Positions 15,566 to 24,000 are shown, counted from the first letter of the stretch. The stretch: DNA of 64,000 nt from RUG11247 sp045649485 (GCA_045649485.1 JAZRPZ010000048.1:1-64000); one strand, 5' to 3'. Program-made: numbers and translations. The notes: generated by a model not told the origin, from the sequence alone.

Positions 15566-17503
15566 ATGAAAAAGACAATCGGCATACTGGCCCACGTTGA
15601 CGCGGGCAAAACCACATTTTCCGAACAGGTACTGTTCCTTACAGGTGCGCTGCGCACGGCAGGCCGCGTCGATCACAAGGACGCTTTTCTTGATGCACAT
15701 CCCATCGAGCGCCGCCGCGGAATAACCATTTTTTCCGATCAGGCGGTATTTGAGCGCGGCGGAGATACATATTATTGGCTGGACACTCCCGGTCACGTGG
15801 ACTTTTCTGCCGAGATGGAGCGCGCAATCGGCGCAATGGATTACGCCATCGTTGTAGTCAGCTGCGCTGAGGGTGTACAGAGTCATACCGAAACGGTATG
15901 GCAGCTTCTGAAAAAGCGCAATGTGCCCACATTCATATTCATAAACAAGATTGATCGCGCGGGCGCGGACAGAGACGCAGTCATGAGCCAGATACACGCC
16001 CGTCTTTCCTCCGACGCAGTGATAATGGACGGATACTCTCCTGAAAATCTGCCCGATGAACTCTGTGAAGCCATTGCCGAACGTGATGAAGCCATGCTGG
16101 ACATGTTGCTTGAGGGAAACACTGACCCCGCCGCATTCTCCGATGCACTCATCCGCGAGATAAAGAACCGCGAAATATTCCCCGTATTCTGCGGCGCTGC
16201 GCTTACCGGACTTGGCGTAAAGGAATTTGTGGACGCAATGTGTGCGCTCACTTCCACCAACCATCACACCCGCGAAAACGAGCCTTTCTCTGCAAGGGTA
16301 TACAAAATAAGGCACGACCCGCAGGGCGCGCGCATATGTTTTTTCAAGGTTCTGTCCGGTACTGTCAGCGTGCGCGATGAAGTAAACGGTTTCAAGGTAT
16401 CCGATCTGCGCCGCTATCAAGGTGCGAAATACCAGTCCATACCCAAGGCATTTTCCGGTGAGCTCTGCGCCGCTGTGGGACTGGCGGATGTGCGTGTGGG
16501 CGATATAATCGGCACAGGTGCATGCCGCGACGATTCATTTGATTCGGAGCCCATGCTGCAGTCCACTCTGGAATTCGATGCCCCTTTGCGTTCCGACGAA
16601 GTGCTGCGCGCTCTGAAACAGCTGGAAGCCGAAGACCCGACACTCTCAGTGGAATCTGACAAAACCGGCATCAGCATCCGCGTAATGGGTGAGATTCAGC
16701 TGGACATACTGCGCGAGGTAATGAAGGACCGCTACAACATGGATGTCCGCTTTGGCGAGCGCCGGGTCATTTACATGGAGACTGTCGCCGAGCCCGTTAT
16801 CGGCATAGGCCACTACGAGCCGCTGCGCCATTATGCGGAAGTGCATCTGCGCATTATGCCCGGAGAACGCGGCAGCGGCATTCGCTTCGAAAGCAAATGT
16901 CATGTGGACGACCTTTCCCTCAACTGGCAGAGACTTATCGAGACCCATGTATTCGAGAAACATCACCACGGCGCACTCATCGGCGCGCAGCTTACGGATG
17001 TCACCATACAGCTGCTGGCCGGCCGCGACCATCTGAAGCACACCGAAGGCGGCGATTTCCGCGAGGCAACCTACCGCGCGATACGTCAGGGACTTATGAG
17101 TGCAAAAAGTGTACTGCTGGAGCCCGTCTGTTCCTTCACCATACGCGCCCCCGGAGACATGTTCGGCAGGATAACCGGAGACCTTACCCGCATGCGCGCG
17201 AACGTCGAGCCGCCCGTTTATTCCGGGGACATGATGGAAATAGCCGGAGAGGCTACATTCCGCGAGATATCCGGTTACGGTCAGACGCTTACTGCGATAA
17301 CTCACGGCAGGGGCATGCTCAGTTACAGGCTCGACCACTACGAGCCCGCCCGTGATGCCGAAGAGATCATTGCGCAGGCGAATTACAACCCTTATGACGA
17401 CGACAGTCCCGATTCCGTATTCTGCGCAAAGGGTGCAGGCTTCGCGGTAAACTGGAAGGAAGTGCCCTCCTACGCACACCTGCCTCAGGAATATTCACTG
17501 TAA
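15566..17503 (+). CDS. TetM-like translational GTPase (ribosomal protection family)
   Basis: 645 residues, the length of Tet(M)-type proteins and shorter than EF-G. The GTPase motifs are canonical: AHVDAGKTT (G1) near residue 10, DTPGHVDF (G3) and NKIDR (G4). Domains II, III (SVESDKTGISIRVMGEIQLD), IV and V follow in EF-G order. The C-terminal end, with DSPDSVFCAKGAGFAVNWKE, differs from the Tet(M)/(O)/(W) tail, which is needed to displace tetracycline. It may therefore be a housekeeping translation factor of this subfamily rather than an acquired resistance gene (inference). No mobile element adjoins it. mntP follows after 14 nt and may be co-transcribed. Confidence 0.85.
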   Translation: MKKTIGILAHVDAGKTTFSEQVLFLTGALRTAGRVDHKDAFLDAHPIERRRGITIFSDQAVFERGGDTYYWLDTPGHVDFSAEMERAIGAMDYAIVVVSCAEGVQSHTETVWQLLKKRNVPTFIFINKIDRAGADRDAVMSQIHARLSSDAVIMDGYSPENLPDELCEAIAERDEAMLDMLLEGNTDPAAFSDALIREIKNREIFPVFCGAALTGLGVKEFVDAMCALTSTNHHTRENEPFSARVYKIRHDPQGARICFFKVLSGTVSVRDEVNGFKVSDLRRYQGAKYQSIPKAFSGELCAAVGLADVRVGDIIGTGACRDDSFDSEPMLQSTLEFDAPLRSDEVLRALKQLEAEDPTLSVESDKTGISIRVMGEIQLDILREVMKDRYNMDVRFGERRVIYMETVAEPVIGIGHYEPLRHYAEVHLRIMPGERGSGIRFESKCHVDDLSLNWQRLIETHVFEKHHHGALIGAQLTDVTIQLLAGRDHLKHTEGGDFREATYRAIRQGLMSAKSVLLEPVCSFTIRAPGDMFGRITGDLTRMRANVEPPVYSGDMMEIAGEATFREISGYGQTLTAITHGRGMLSYRLDHYEPARDAEEIIAQANYNPYDDDSPDSVFCAKGAGFAVNWKEVPSYAHLPQEYSL

Positions 17504-17517
17504 AGGATGAACCGTAT

Positions 17518-18096
17518 ATGGGAATAATTGAAATGGTCATCATCGGCGCGTCGCTGTCAATGGATGCGTTTGCGGTTTCGGTATGTTCGGGACTGAAGAT
17601 GAAGCGCATCGATTACGGCAAAGCGGCTTTGATAGCACTGTTCTTCGGTGGATTTCAGGCGCTTATGCCTGCTTTGGGCTGGGCACTCGGCAGTATGTTT
17701 GCCGCCTATGTAGACAGGTGGGATCATTACATCGCCTTTGCGCTGCTGGCATTTCTGGGCATAAAGATGATACTGGATGTATTCAAAGCTGATACCGAGT
17801 CAGAAGACGCCTCAAAGCTTGACATGCGTTCACTGTTTATAATGTCCTTTGCCACAAGCGTGGATGCGCTTGCCGTGGGGGTCACATTCGGCATGGATCC
17901 TTCCGTAAACATCATATCCGCTGCTCTGACCATCGGTATTACTACTTTCGCCATCTGCGTTGCCGGCGTATTTATCGGCAACATATTCGGTTCGCGATGG
18001 CAGACAAAGGCCCAGATAACCGGCGGCGTGATGCTCATTCTGGTCGGTACAAAGATACTGCTGGAAGGTCTGGGGGTATTGGTACTGCCCATCTGA
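17518..18096 (+). CDS. mntP: Manganese efflux pump MntP
   Basis: 192 residues with six hydrophobic helices. The family pattern appears twice, as in the inverted-repeat MntP fold: SLSMDAFAVSV near residue 12 and SFATSVDALAVGVTFG near 110. The conserved helix-buried acidic residues are in these two blocks. It exports Mn2+ from the cytoplasm. No yybP-ykoY (Mn) riboswitch can fit in the 14-nt gap, so any Mn control must act further upstream or otherwise. AAAGGA lies about 10 nt before the ATG. The stop is followed within 3 nt by dispersed repeat element A. Confidence 0.92.
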   Translation: MGIIEMVIIGASLSMDAFAVSVCSGLKMKRIDYGKAALIALFFGGFQALMPALGWALGSMFAAYVDRWDHYIAFALLAFLGIKMILDVFKADTESEDASKLDMRSLFIMSFATSVDALAVGVTFGMDPSVNIISAALTIGITTFAICVAGVFIGNIFGSRWQTKAQITGGVMLILVGTKILLEGLGVLVLPI

Positions 18097-18098
18097 GA

Positions 18099-18231
18099 AG
18101 AACACACGGGGGCTCTGCCCCCGTGTCCCCCGCCAAAGGGACAAAGCCCCTTTGGAATCCCATGCAGAAAGTATCTTTTTGATGGACGTGTCCGTTGTCC
18201 GTGCTTCGGGGGCCCAACCCCGAAACACGGA
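18099..18231 (+). repeat. Dispersed multi-hairpin element, copy A
   Basis: It begins 3 nt after the mntP stop. Module 1 is a 10-bp hairpin with TCT loop (18104-18126). Module 2 is AAAGGG...CCCTTT (18135-18153), followed by GGAATCCCATGC. After about 35 nt of AT-richer spacer, module 4 is a long hairpin with core GGGGGCCCAACCCC (18199-18230). The same ordered modules occur at 25618, 29636 and 55791. Confidence 0.8.
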
Positions 18232-18266
18232 TATATGCTTGTCAAATCCAAATACACTATCAAAAG

Positions 18267-18299
18267 AAAAAAGCGTTAGGATTGTTCCCAACGCTTTTT
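18267..18299. terminator. Bidirectional terminator between mntP/element A and the secreted protein gene
   Basis: AAAAAGCGTT and AACGCTTTTT arms with a GGA/TCC inner pair. There are T-runs on both strands. It serves both convergent transcripts. Confidence 0.75.
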
Positions 18300-18307
18300 T
18301 CTTTTAT

Positions 18308-18829
18308 TTATTCACCAAACATCCAATGAAGCTTCTCTGTTTCACGAATAGTTTCAAATGTATCTTCATCAAAATAGTATATCGTGCCGCTCATATCCTT
18401 GAAATCAGCTATATCAACAATATCCGTATCTTCTTCGATACCATATATCTCCAGAGGATATTTAGACTTACCGTTTCCGCTTACAGAAAATACAGGACCA
18501 AATACATCCCAGCCATTCACCTGACAATTCTCCACGCTGATGATAAGGTTCTTATCTGTATTATTCTCAACAATTGCATCGATTGTAAGAACACCATACT
18601 CTATATAGGGATCACTGGTAAGAGTTATCTTGATGTTTTCATCCTCATAGAAAATGTTAGCATCGGTCACATTGTCTGATTCGCGATTACGAAGTTCAAT
18701 TCTAGCCTGCTCAATAATATTCCAAAGTTCAGCATCTGTCATTGCAGTCATATCTATGCCTTCGGCATTTGCACAGAATCCAACCATCATTGTACAAATA
18801 ACAACTATCAGAGCAATAATCTTTTTCAT
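18308..18829 (-). CDS. Secreted protein of unknown function
   Basis: 173 residues. The N-terminal signal peptide (MKKIIALIVVICTMMVGFC, then ANA-EG) has a type I peptidase site near residue 22. The mature part starts with a short helix (MTDAELWNIIEQARIELRNRE) followed by a beta-rich domain with NNTDKNLIISVENCQVNGWD. That pattern resembles extracellular beta-sandwich domains in clostridial secreted proteins. No family assigned. The gene is visibly more AT-rich than its neighbours, which suggests separate ancestry. GGAGGG lies 6-8 nt before the ATG. It is convergent with mntP. Confidence 0.75.
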   Translation of the reverse strand: MKKIIALIVVICTMMVGFCANAEGIDMTAMTDAELWNIIEQARIELRNRESDNVTDANIFYEDENIKITLTSDPYIEYGVLTIDAIVENNTDKNLIISVENCQVNGWDVFGPVFSVSGNGKSKYPLEIYGIEEDTDIVDIADFKDMSGTIYYFDEDTFETIRETEKLHWMFGE

Positions 18830-18857
18830 ATTCTTCCCTCCATAAACAATTCAATAT

Positions 18858-19739
18858 TTACTTGTCCCAGGGGTTGGGGATGAACTCGCCGCCGCGGCAC
18901 CACTTAAGGTACTTCAGGGCATGCAGCTGACCGACCATCTCCCATTCGCCGGAATATACGGGGTCATGGTAACCTTCAACGCAGATATCGCCTTCATAGC
19001 CGCCCTTATGCAGTATGGAGAATACATCGCGCCAGTCGGTATCGCCGAAGCCTACGGTGCGTTCGGGTGCATACCAGTCGGAATTGCACATCACGCCGTA
19101 TTCGCGCACTGCGTTCCAGTCGACGGAAGCATCCTTGCCATGGAGATGATAAACCTTCTTGACCCACTTACGCAGCTGGGGAATGGGCTCGATAAGCTGG
19201 ATCATCTGATGGGCAGGTTCCCATTCAAGACCGAGAGCGGGAGAATCGACTTCATTGAACATCATTTCCCAGGCGCGGGGATTCATTGCGATATTGCAGG
19301 TAACGCTGTTCCAGGTGCCGCCCATGGGGCAGTTTTCGAATGCGATCCTGATTCCCTTATCCTCGGCGCGCTTTGCCAGTTCGGAATATACTTCCTTGAA
19401 CTTGGGCATGGAAGCATCAACGCTCTGACCTTCCAGACCGCCTGCGAATGTGGAAACAACCTTTGCACCATAGAGATGGGCGTTATCGATAACATATTCC
19501 ATGGTCTTCTTATGTTCTTCCAGCTGCAGTGCGTTGGAATAGAAGCCGAAGGTAGTTATCTCCGTGCCGCTGCCCTCAATAAGCTCAAGCAGACGGGGCG
19601 CCTGTTCTTCCATCTTGATACCATTCAGACTCATGTGGTTGTTTATGGAAAGGGTCTCAAAACCTGCCTTTACCATATGGGGAATCCAGAGTTCGGCCTT
19701 ATCGGCGGGGATGCAGGTACCGATACGAATCTGCTTCAT
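18858..19739 (-). CDS. Sugar phosphate isomerase/epimerase family protein (TIM barrel)
   Basis: 293 residues of the xylose-isomerase-like TIM barrel (AP endonuclease 2 superfamily). Metal-ligand-type strands are visible: TFGFYSN near 62, RIAFENCPMGG near 152, LGLEWEPAHQM near 190, VYHLHGKDASVD near 213 and DICVEGYHDP near 260. It probably isomerises or epimerises a keto sugar with a divalent metal. The start has GGAGG 7 nt upstream. It follows the YcxB-like gene by 12 nt, although a functional link is not evident. Paralogue in this window: 26613-27449. Confidence 0.85.
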   Translation of the reverse strand: MKQIRIGTCIPADKAELWIPHMVKAGFETLSINNHMSLNGIKMEEQAPRLLELIEGSGTEITTFGFYSNALQLEEHKKTMEYVIDNAHLYGAKVVSTFAGGLEGQSVDASMPKFKEVYSELAKRAEDKGIRIAFENCPMGGTWNSVTCNIAMNPRAWEMMFNEVDSPALGLEWEPAHQMIQLIEPIPQLRKWVKKVYHLHGKDASVDWNAVREYGVMCNSDWYAPERTVGFGDTDWRDVFSILHKGGYEGDICVEGYHDPVYSGEWEMVGQLHALKYLKWCRGGEFIPNPWDK

Positions 19740-19751
19740 CGTTGGGCCTCC

Positions 19752-20342
19752 TTATTTTTTAAAAGATACACCGTACACCTTGAAACGGGGTACATTTGCC
19801 ATTACCAGATCAATAAGTTCATTCCATTCGCCGTTTACCATGAGGCTGCGGTCAACTGCAGCCCAATGCTTACGGGACATGCACATAAAATAGATAACCT
19901 TATCGGTCACATAGACGCGGTCGATATCGCCCCAGCGGGTGGTCAGCAGTTCGCCGACTTCATTCACAGGGCCGAACATAAAACCATCGCCGCGGAAGAT
20001 ATATTCACGCTCTGCGCGCTTCGCATCAGTGGGCTTGATGCGGCTGCGGTTAAGCAGCGCACGCAGGAATCTTGCAAGAAAAACAGCCGCAATGATTATG
20101 AAAGCATACATGATGTAGGTGGAATTTGCCATCGTGGTCTTGGAGAACCAGAAAGACAGTGCCGCGATAACGCACACAGCCAGTATCGAAAGCTCAACAG
20201 TGAGCCTCTTTTTCAGATTGTTGGCATGATACACCCTGTTGAAGGCTACCATCTTACGGAAATCCAGGTCGTTGTTGTATTTAATTACGATGGGATCATA
20301 GTTGTAATCGCGCTTTTCGGAATTATTCTGCATATTGCTCAT
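19752..20342 (-). CDS. YcxB-like membrane protein
   Basis: 196 residues. A cytosolic start (about 1-45) is followed by two adjacent transmembrane helices (about 47-66 and 72-90). A soluble C-terminal part contains FGPVNEVGELLTTRWGDIDRVYVTDKVIYFM. The R/W-x-D-I-x-x-V...YF pattern is typical of the YcxB-like domain, which has no established function. GAGGTG lies 8 nt before the ATG. Probably co-transcribed with the downstream TIM-barrel gene. Confidence 0.7.
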   Translation of the reverse strand: MSNMQNNSEKRDYNYDPIVIKYNNDLDFRKMVAFNRVYHANNLKKRLTVELSILAVCVIAALSFWFSKTTMANSTYIMYAFIIIAAVFLARFLRALLNRSRIKPTDAKRAEREYIFRGDGFMFGPVNEVGELLTTRWGDIDRVYVTDKVIYFMCMSRKHWAAVDRSLMVNGEWNELIDLVMANVPRFKVYGVSFKK

Positions 20343-20455
20343 TTTTATTTCACCTCATAAAAATATTATAACTCCAATCACCGATTTTAGCAAGATTCCA
20401 TATGATGCAATGTGAGCTGGGAAAGCCCACAGATAACCGTCAGGGAGGAATCCTA

Positions 20456-21451
20456 ATGAGCTTCTATTCCTATAAGAACGCCAACGCCGATGTAAGCCCC
20501 GGCAACGTTTGCGGCAACATACTGAACGGCCTTAACAAGCGCGCCTGCATCCAGGTGAAAAACGTCTACGATGCCTGCCTGCAGCAGGAACAGCTGGACG
20601 ACAAAGAGGTGGTCATCCGCAATATAGTCCCCGTACTGCCCGCAAACTGCCGCAATAACCGCAGCGGCTGCAACTGCAACTGCAGCTGTGAAGGCAACGA
20701 ATGCACCTGCAATTGTCCCAATTGTTCCGGACCCATCAGCCATGCGGAAGCCGTTGAAAATGCAGCGAATTCGCCCTGTCCCCTGCCCCAGCCCTGCGGC
20801 GCATGGACATTCGAAAGCTGCCGCAGTTCTACCATCAAGGGAAACATCTCAAATCTCTGCATCGAGCGCATGTGCGACCGTCCCCAGTTTGCCCGCGTGC
20901 GCTGCAATGTGGATGTGCCTATCGATATCCTCTTCACCGACCAGAATTGTCAGGAATGGATGGGACAGTCCAGCATCACCGTAGCCAAGGATGTCCTGCT
21001 GTGCATCCCCGAGGAATCGGTAATCCCCTTTACCCTCGAAAGCCTTGTGAGCGCGATTTGCGTGTCCGGTTCGTACATAGGCAACTGCACCTTCGAAATC
21101 ACCATATGCGTAAGCGTAGTCCTAAAAGTTCTGGCCGAAGTTGATCTGCTCATACCCACCTACGGCTTCTGCGAAGTACCACCCTGCGAGGAATTTGCCG
21201 AATCCGTATGCGACGAGTTCTTCTCGCTGCCGCTCTTCCCCCAGTCTTCCTGCGCATTCCAGGAGGTATGCCCCGAAAACGGCGGTGCGGTCGCCGCTGC
21301 AGCATCCGGCGGCAATGTAAGCTGTCCCGCTGCCGGCGGCAGCCGCAGCAACTGCTGCCGGGTAAGCACCTGCTCCAATTGCGGCACCACCTGTGCCTCC
21401 AACGGCTCAATGTGCCCCCGCTGCGGCAGCACTATGACCGCACTCAGCTAA
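20456..21451 (+). CDS. Cysteine-rich protein of unknown function with C-terminal zinc ribbon
   Basis: 331 residues. The start at 20456 has GGGAGG 8 nt upstream. An N-terminal region with KNVYDACLQQEQLDDKEV is followed by a very dense cysteine patch at about 68-92 (CNCNCSCEGNECTCNCPNC). A beta-rich middle domain (about 120-270) includes VRCNVDVPIDILFTD, PFTLESLVSAICVSG and VDLLIPTYGFCEVPPCEEF. The end is a four-Cys zinc-ribbon pattern, CSNCGTT...CPRCGS. The middle domain resembles uncharacterised clostridial proteins often seen in spore formers; a spore-coat role is possible but unproven. No signal peptide. It stands alone, between a divergent gene and two terminators. Confidence 0.75.
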   Translation: MSFYSYKNANADVSPGNVCGNILNGLNKRACIQVKNVYDACLQQEQLDDKEVVIRNIVPVLPANCRNNRSGCNCNCSCEGNECTCNCPNCSGPISHAEAVENAANSPCPLPQPCGAWTFESCRSSTIKGNISNLCIERMCDRPQFARVRCNVDVPIDILFTDQNCQEWMGQSSITVAKDVLLCIPEESVIPFTLESLVSAICVSGSYIGNCTFEITICVSVVLKVLAEVDLLIPTYGFCEVPPCEEFAESVCDEFFSLPLFPQSSCAFQEVCPENGGAVAAAASGGNVSCPAAGGSRSNCCRVSTCSNCGTTCASNGSMCPRCGSTMTALS

Positions 21452-21463
21452 ACTAACCGAATA

Positions 21464-21488
21464 AAGGGCGCACAAACTGTGCGCCCTT
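21464..21488 (+). terminator. Hairpin after the cysteine-rich gene
   Basis: AAGGGCGCACA and TGTGCGCCCTT arms with a 3-nt loop. The following sequence is C-rich and then A-rich rather than T-rich on the plus strand, so it may work together with the hairpin at 21531. Confidence 0.6.
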
Positions 21489-21530
21489 CCCGAAAAAATT
21501 TCCCGCATCCTTCGGGAAGCGGTTTATATA

Positions 21531-21583
21531 AGCGCCGGGGAACGAATCGTTTTGATCACGAAAGAACCCGGCGCTGTTTTTTT
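21531..21583 (+). terminator. Intrinsic terminator with long loop
   Basis: AGCGCCGGG (21531-21539) pairs with CCCGGCGCT (21567-21575) and is followed by a run of seven T. The 27-nt loop contains a smaller imperfect hairpin. Confidence 0.65.
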
Positions 21584-21608
21584 ATGTATTCGGTTATATG
21601 AAAGTTCC

Positions 21609-22457
21609 TTACGGAATACCCATTTCATTTGCGGCCTGCTGCCACAGTTCTTCCGGAATATCTCCCTTTATTTCCATATCATCGGCAATGCTTCTTGCAC
21701 GGCGGAGTATCGCGACGCTGGCGTCATATCCGGTAAGCGCCATGTATCTTACTCCGCGCGTCCACACGCCGCCCATTTCAAGCAGTCCGCCGGTCTCAAA
21801 TTCGGCAACGGCAGTTTCCACATCATACGGCACGGTCACAGTAGACGGGATCCATTCTCCGTTCACATAATCTATATAGGCAAACTGTGCATGCCCGCCG
21901 ATACCTTCGCACAGACCAACGCTGCCCACAAAATAAGCTCTTTTATTGCCATGGCAGTATGTGCGCACGATATGCTGATGTCCGCAGAACATAAAGCGTG
22001 TGTCAATAATATCAAGACATTCAGCTATCTTGTATTCTGCAAAGCATATTGGGTCTCTGCAGCCGCGGGGCGATGAATGGCAAACGGTAAACGCTTCCGC
22101 ACCTTCCGGAGATATCTTCATTGTAAACGGAAGACTTTCTATGAATTCCAGATCCTCCTGCGTCAGGTCGTTATATGCAAACAATCTTGAGCCCGTATCG
22201 GAACCGGGTTTCCAATCGCGAAGCCGACTGTGATGATAATCTATCAGATAATCCTCACGATTACCCTTCAGCACCCAGCACTTCCACTCATTCATGGCCT
22301 CACGCACTATCTGCAGGGATTTATGGCTTCCCGGGAAATCCGTCACATAATCTCCCAAAAATACGATCCCGTCCACACCAACTCTCCGCACATGGTCAAG
22401 CACCGCTTTTAGCGCGATATGATTGCCGTGTACATCGCTGATAAGTGCAAACCTCAT
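21609..22457 (-). CDS. Calcineurin-like metallophosphoesterase
   Basis: 282 residues. The metal-binding motifs are in order: ISDVHGNH (D-x-H) at 6-13, FLGDYVTD near 38, KGNRED near 68, VCHSSP near 127 and FCGHQHIV near 160. It is likely a cytoplasmic phosphodiesterase or phosphatase of the YfcE/protein-phosphatase-like group; the substrate is unknown. The start is the ATG at 22457, just before the conserved beta strand RFALISD. Upstream in-frame codons overlap the promoter. The promoter lies at 22520-22548. Confidence 0.88.
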   Translation of the reverse strand: MRFALISDVHGNHIALKAVLDHVRRVGVDGIVFLGDYVTDFPGSHKSLQIVREAMNEWKCWVLKGNREDYLIDYHHSRLRDWKPGSDTGSRLFAYNDLTQEDLEFIESLPFTMKISPEGAEAFTVCHSSPRGCRDPICFAEYKIAECLDIIDTRFMFCGHQHIVRTYCHGNKRAYFVGSVGLCEGIGGHAQFAYIDYVNGEWIPSTVTVPYDVETAVAEFETGGLLEMGGVWTRGVRYMALTGYDASVAILRRARSIADDMEIKGDIPEELWQQAANEMGIP

Positions 22458-22519
22458 TGCCACACCCCATCTCAGAATACATAAGGCCGACAGCAGCATA
22501 TCTTCCGTCGACCTATTCA

Positions 22520-22548
22520 ATTATATCGTTTTAACGGCATACTGTCAA
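22520..22548 (-). promoter_or_regulatory. Consensus promoter for the metallophosphoesterase
   Basis: Minus strand TTGACA (22548-22543), 17-nt spacer, TATAAT (22525-22520): a perfect match to both boxes. Confidence 0.8.
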
Positions 22549-22689
22549 ATTCACATACAGCATGGACTGCTCCGTAGGAATTCCTTTCAGACAAAAGAAA
22601 ATGCGCCTTTCACGCAGCCGCATCGCCTATAACGACCAAGCTCATTTTGGGAATAACCCCCAAACATTATGTATCTGTATAAATCACAA

Positions 22690-22711
22690 CGGGGACGCCG
22701 CAGCATCCCCG
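22690..22711 (-). terminator. Hairpin after the two-domain hypothetical gene
   Basis: On the minus strand CGGGGATGC pairs with GGCGTCCCCG, followed by TTGTGATTT. It lies 13 nt after the stop at 22724. The T-run is weak. The rest of 22549-22689 shows no gene or clear signal. Confidence 0.5.
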
Positions 22712-22723
22712 CATATACATGTA

Positions 22724-23632
22724 TCAATTTTCTTCTAACCGATAGCATTTGACCCAGTAACCCGTTCCTGTTCCTCCCGTCCATGCATAATCCTCAAGCC
22801 CGACAGGCGGCTCAGCCGAAAACTTCGCTGGCAGTGCCACACACATTTCTCCGCCGCAGGACGGCGTGCCTGCATACGCATATTCATATCCGCAACCTGA
22901 CGGCAGCTTTATGCGCGTGAAATTCCAGCCTTCGCGGCGGAATATCTCCGGCGTTTCGCTTTCCATACTTTCCTGCTGCGAAAGATCCCATACCAGTCCG
23001 CCGTCGTTCGTCTCATCGGCGCCGTCATCCTGCGGAACCTCATACGATTCCGAAGCGCCATTGTCTTTCATTTCCGATGCATCATTATTATCAAATTCAA
23101 GTACACAGCTGTCGCCTTCGCATACTATATCTGCCTGCAGCGGCTCTTCCGGCTGCACTTCTGCGGAATCGTCAGCGCTTCTGCCGTACGGAGTCTGTAT
23201 AAGATCCTCGGGACGGGGCTCGGGCGCGTACAGCGCGCACACCACATCACGCACTCTCGACCAGTCATTTTCCGTGGAACCGTTTATATTGCCCACAAGC
23301 GCAAGTTCGCATACGCCGTCATTGACGGTAACCAGCGCCAGCAGCGAATATGCGTCCAGCGTCCTTCCGCCGATGTCCCGCGGGTCAAAGCTTACGCTCA
23401 GCCCTGCCTGACCGCGCATATCACGTCGCAGATTTCCAAGAGGGTATGCATAATACAGCGCGCTCCTTTTTCCCACAAGCGCAGCACGTACCGACTGTGC
23501 GCCCTGAGGTATCATTGTACGGATGTTCAGGCTGCCTGTAAGCGTGCGTATCTCTATTCTTGCGTGACCGGAATAACCGTTGAGCAGCGAGCGCAGCATT
23601 ATAAGCGCCCGCCTGTATTCATTCCGCTGCAT
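22724..23632 (-). CDS. Hypothetical protein with two conserved-looking domains joined by an acidic linker
   Basis: 302 residues, no signal peptide. Residues 1-140 begin MQRNEYRRALIMLRSLLNGY and contain GHARIEIRTLTGSLNI and GQAGLSVSFDPRDIGG, a beta-rich domain that I do not recognise by name. Residues 140-225 are acidic and low in complexity (Asp/Glu/Ser). The last about 75 residues hold GCGYEYAYAGTPSCGGEMCV, PAKFSAEPPVGLEDYAWTG and GYWVKCYRLEE, resembling short domains in other clostridial hypotheticals. GGAGG lies 7 nt before the ATG. A possible small gene lies 53 nt upstream on the same strand. Confidence 0.7.
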   Translation of the reverse strand: MQRNEYRRALIMLRSLLNGYSGHARIEIRTLTGSLNIRTMIPQGAQSVRAALVGKRSALYYAYPLGNLRRDMRGQAGLSVSFDPRDIGGRTLDAYSLLALVTVNDGVCELALVGNINGSTENDWSRVRDVVCALYAPEPRPEDLIQTPYGRSADDSAEVQPEEPLQADIVCEGDSCVLEFDNNDASEMKDNGASESYEVPQDDGADETNDGGLVWDLSQQESMESETPEIFRREGWNFTRIKLPSGCGYEYAYAGTPSCGGEMCVALPAKFSAEPPVGLEDYAWTGGTGTGYWVKCYRLEEN

Positions 23633-23685
23633 TGACCGGCCTCCTTGCCTTTTATGCCGCCATTATTTCAATATATGTCACGATA

Positions 23686-23880
23686 TCATTGCAGATGCCG
23701 CGTTCCCATGCGGTCATGGCTGCGCATCAGCTGTCTGTATGTGCCGTCACGTGTGGCTTTGGGTATGTATACAGCTTCCCTTACAGTCGCCTCATGCGAT
23801 TCTGCAGGTGTCTGCATACTGTATGCCCCTTTGTGTACAGCATCCATCTTTCTGAAGATACTTTCCGGAGTGTTCTTCAC
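23686..23880 (-). CDS. Possible small protein (64 residues), GTG start
   Basis: The only reading frame of note in the gap 23633-24000. The GTG at 23880 has GGGAGG with a 7-nt gap, a strong site for such a short frame. The product is basic (several Arg/Lys/His, e.g. VYIPKATRDGTYRQLMRSHD) with no hydrophobic segment. No homologue recognised. It would be transcribed with the hypothetical gene at 22724-23632. It could also be a chance frame. Confidence 0.4.
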   Translation of the reverse strand: MKNTPESIFRKMDAVHKGAYSMQTPAESHEATVREAVYIPKATRDGTYRQLMRSHDRMGTRHLQ

Positions 23881-23950
23881 CCCATCCCTCCCTTCGCTTA
23901 CCGGGGCATACTATGCAAAACAAAAAGGAATCGTCACACATACAGCACAG

Positions 23951-23981
23951 AAAAAGACCGTCCGCGTTTCCGCGAACGGTC
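23951..23981 (-). terminator. Intrinsic terminator after the aldo/keto reductase
   Basis: Minus strand GACCGTTCGCG pairs with CGCGGACGGTC (one mismatch) around a short A-rich loop and is followed by TTTTTCTG. It lies 20 nt after the stop at 24001. Confidence 0.75.
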
Positions 23982-24000
23982 CTCATTTTTGTTTATGGAA

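Noticed and set aside
15566..17503. Calling this an acquired tetracycline resistance gene
   Set aside because: The C-terminal region differs from Tet(M)/(O)/(W) and no mobile element or composition shift is present.
17504..17517. A manganese (yybP-ykoY) riboswitch before mntP
   Set aside because: Only 14 nt separate the gene from its upstream neighbour, too short for the aptamer.
18099..18231. CRISPR repeats or an insertion sequence as an explanation of the dispersed elements
   Set aside because: Copies are single, not arrayed with spacers, and none carries a transposase or flanking target duplication that I can see.
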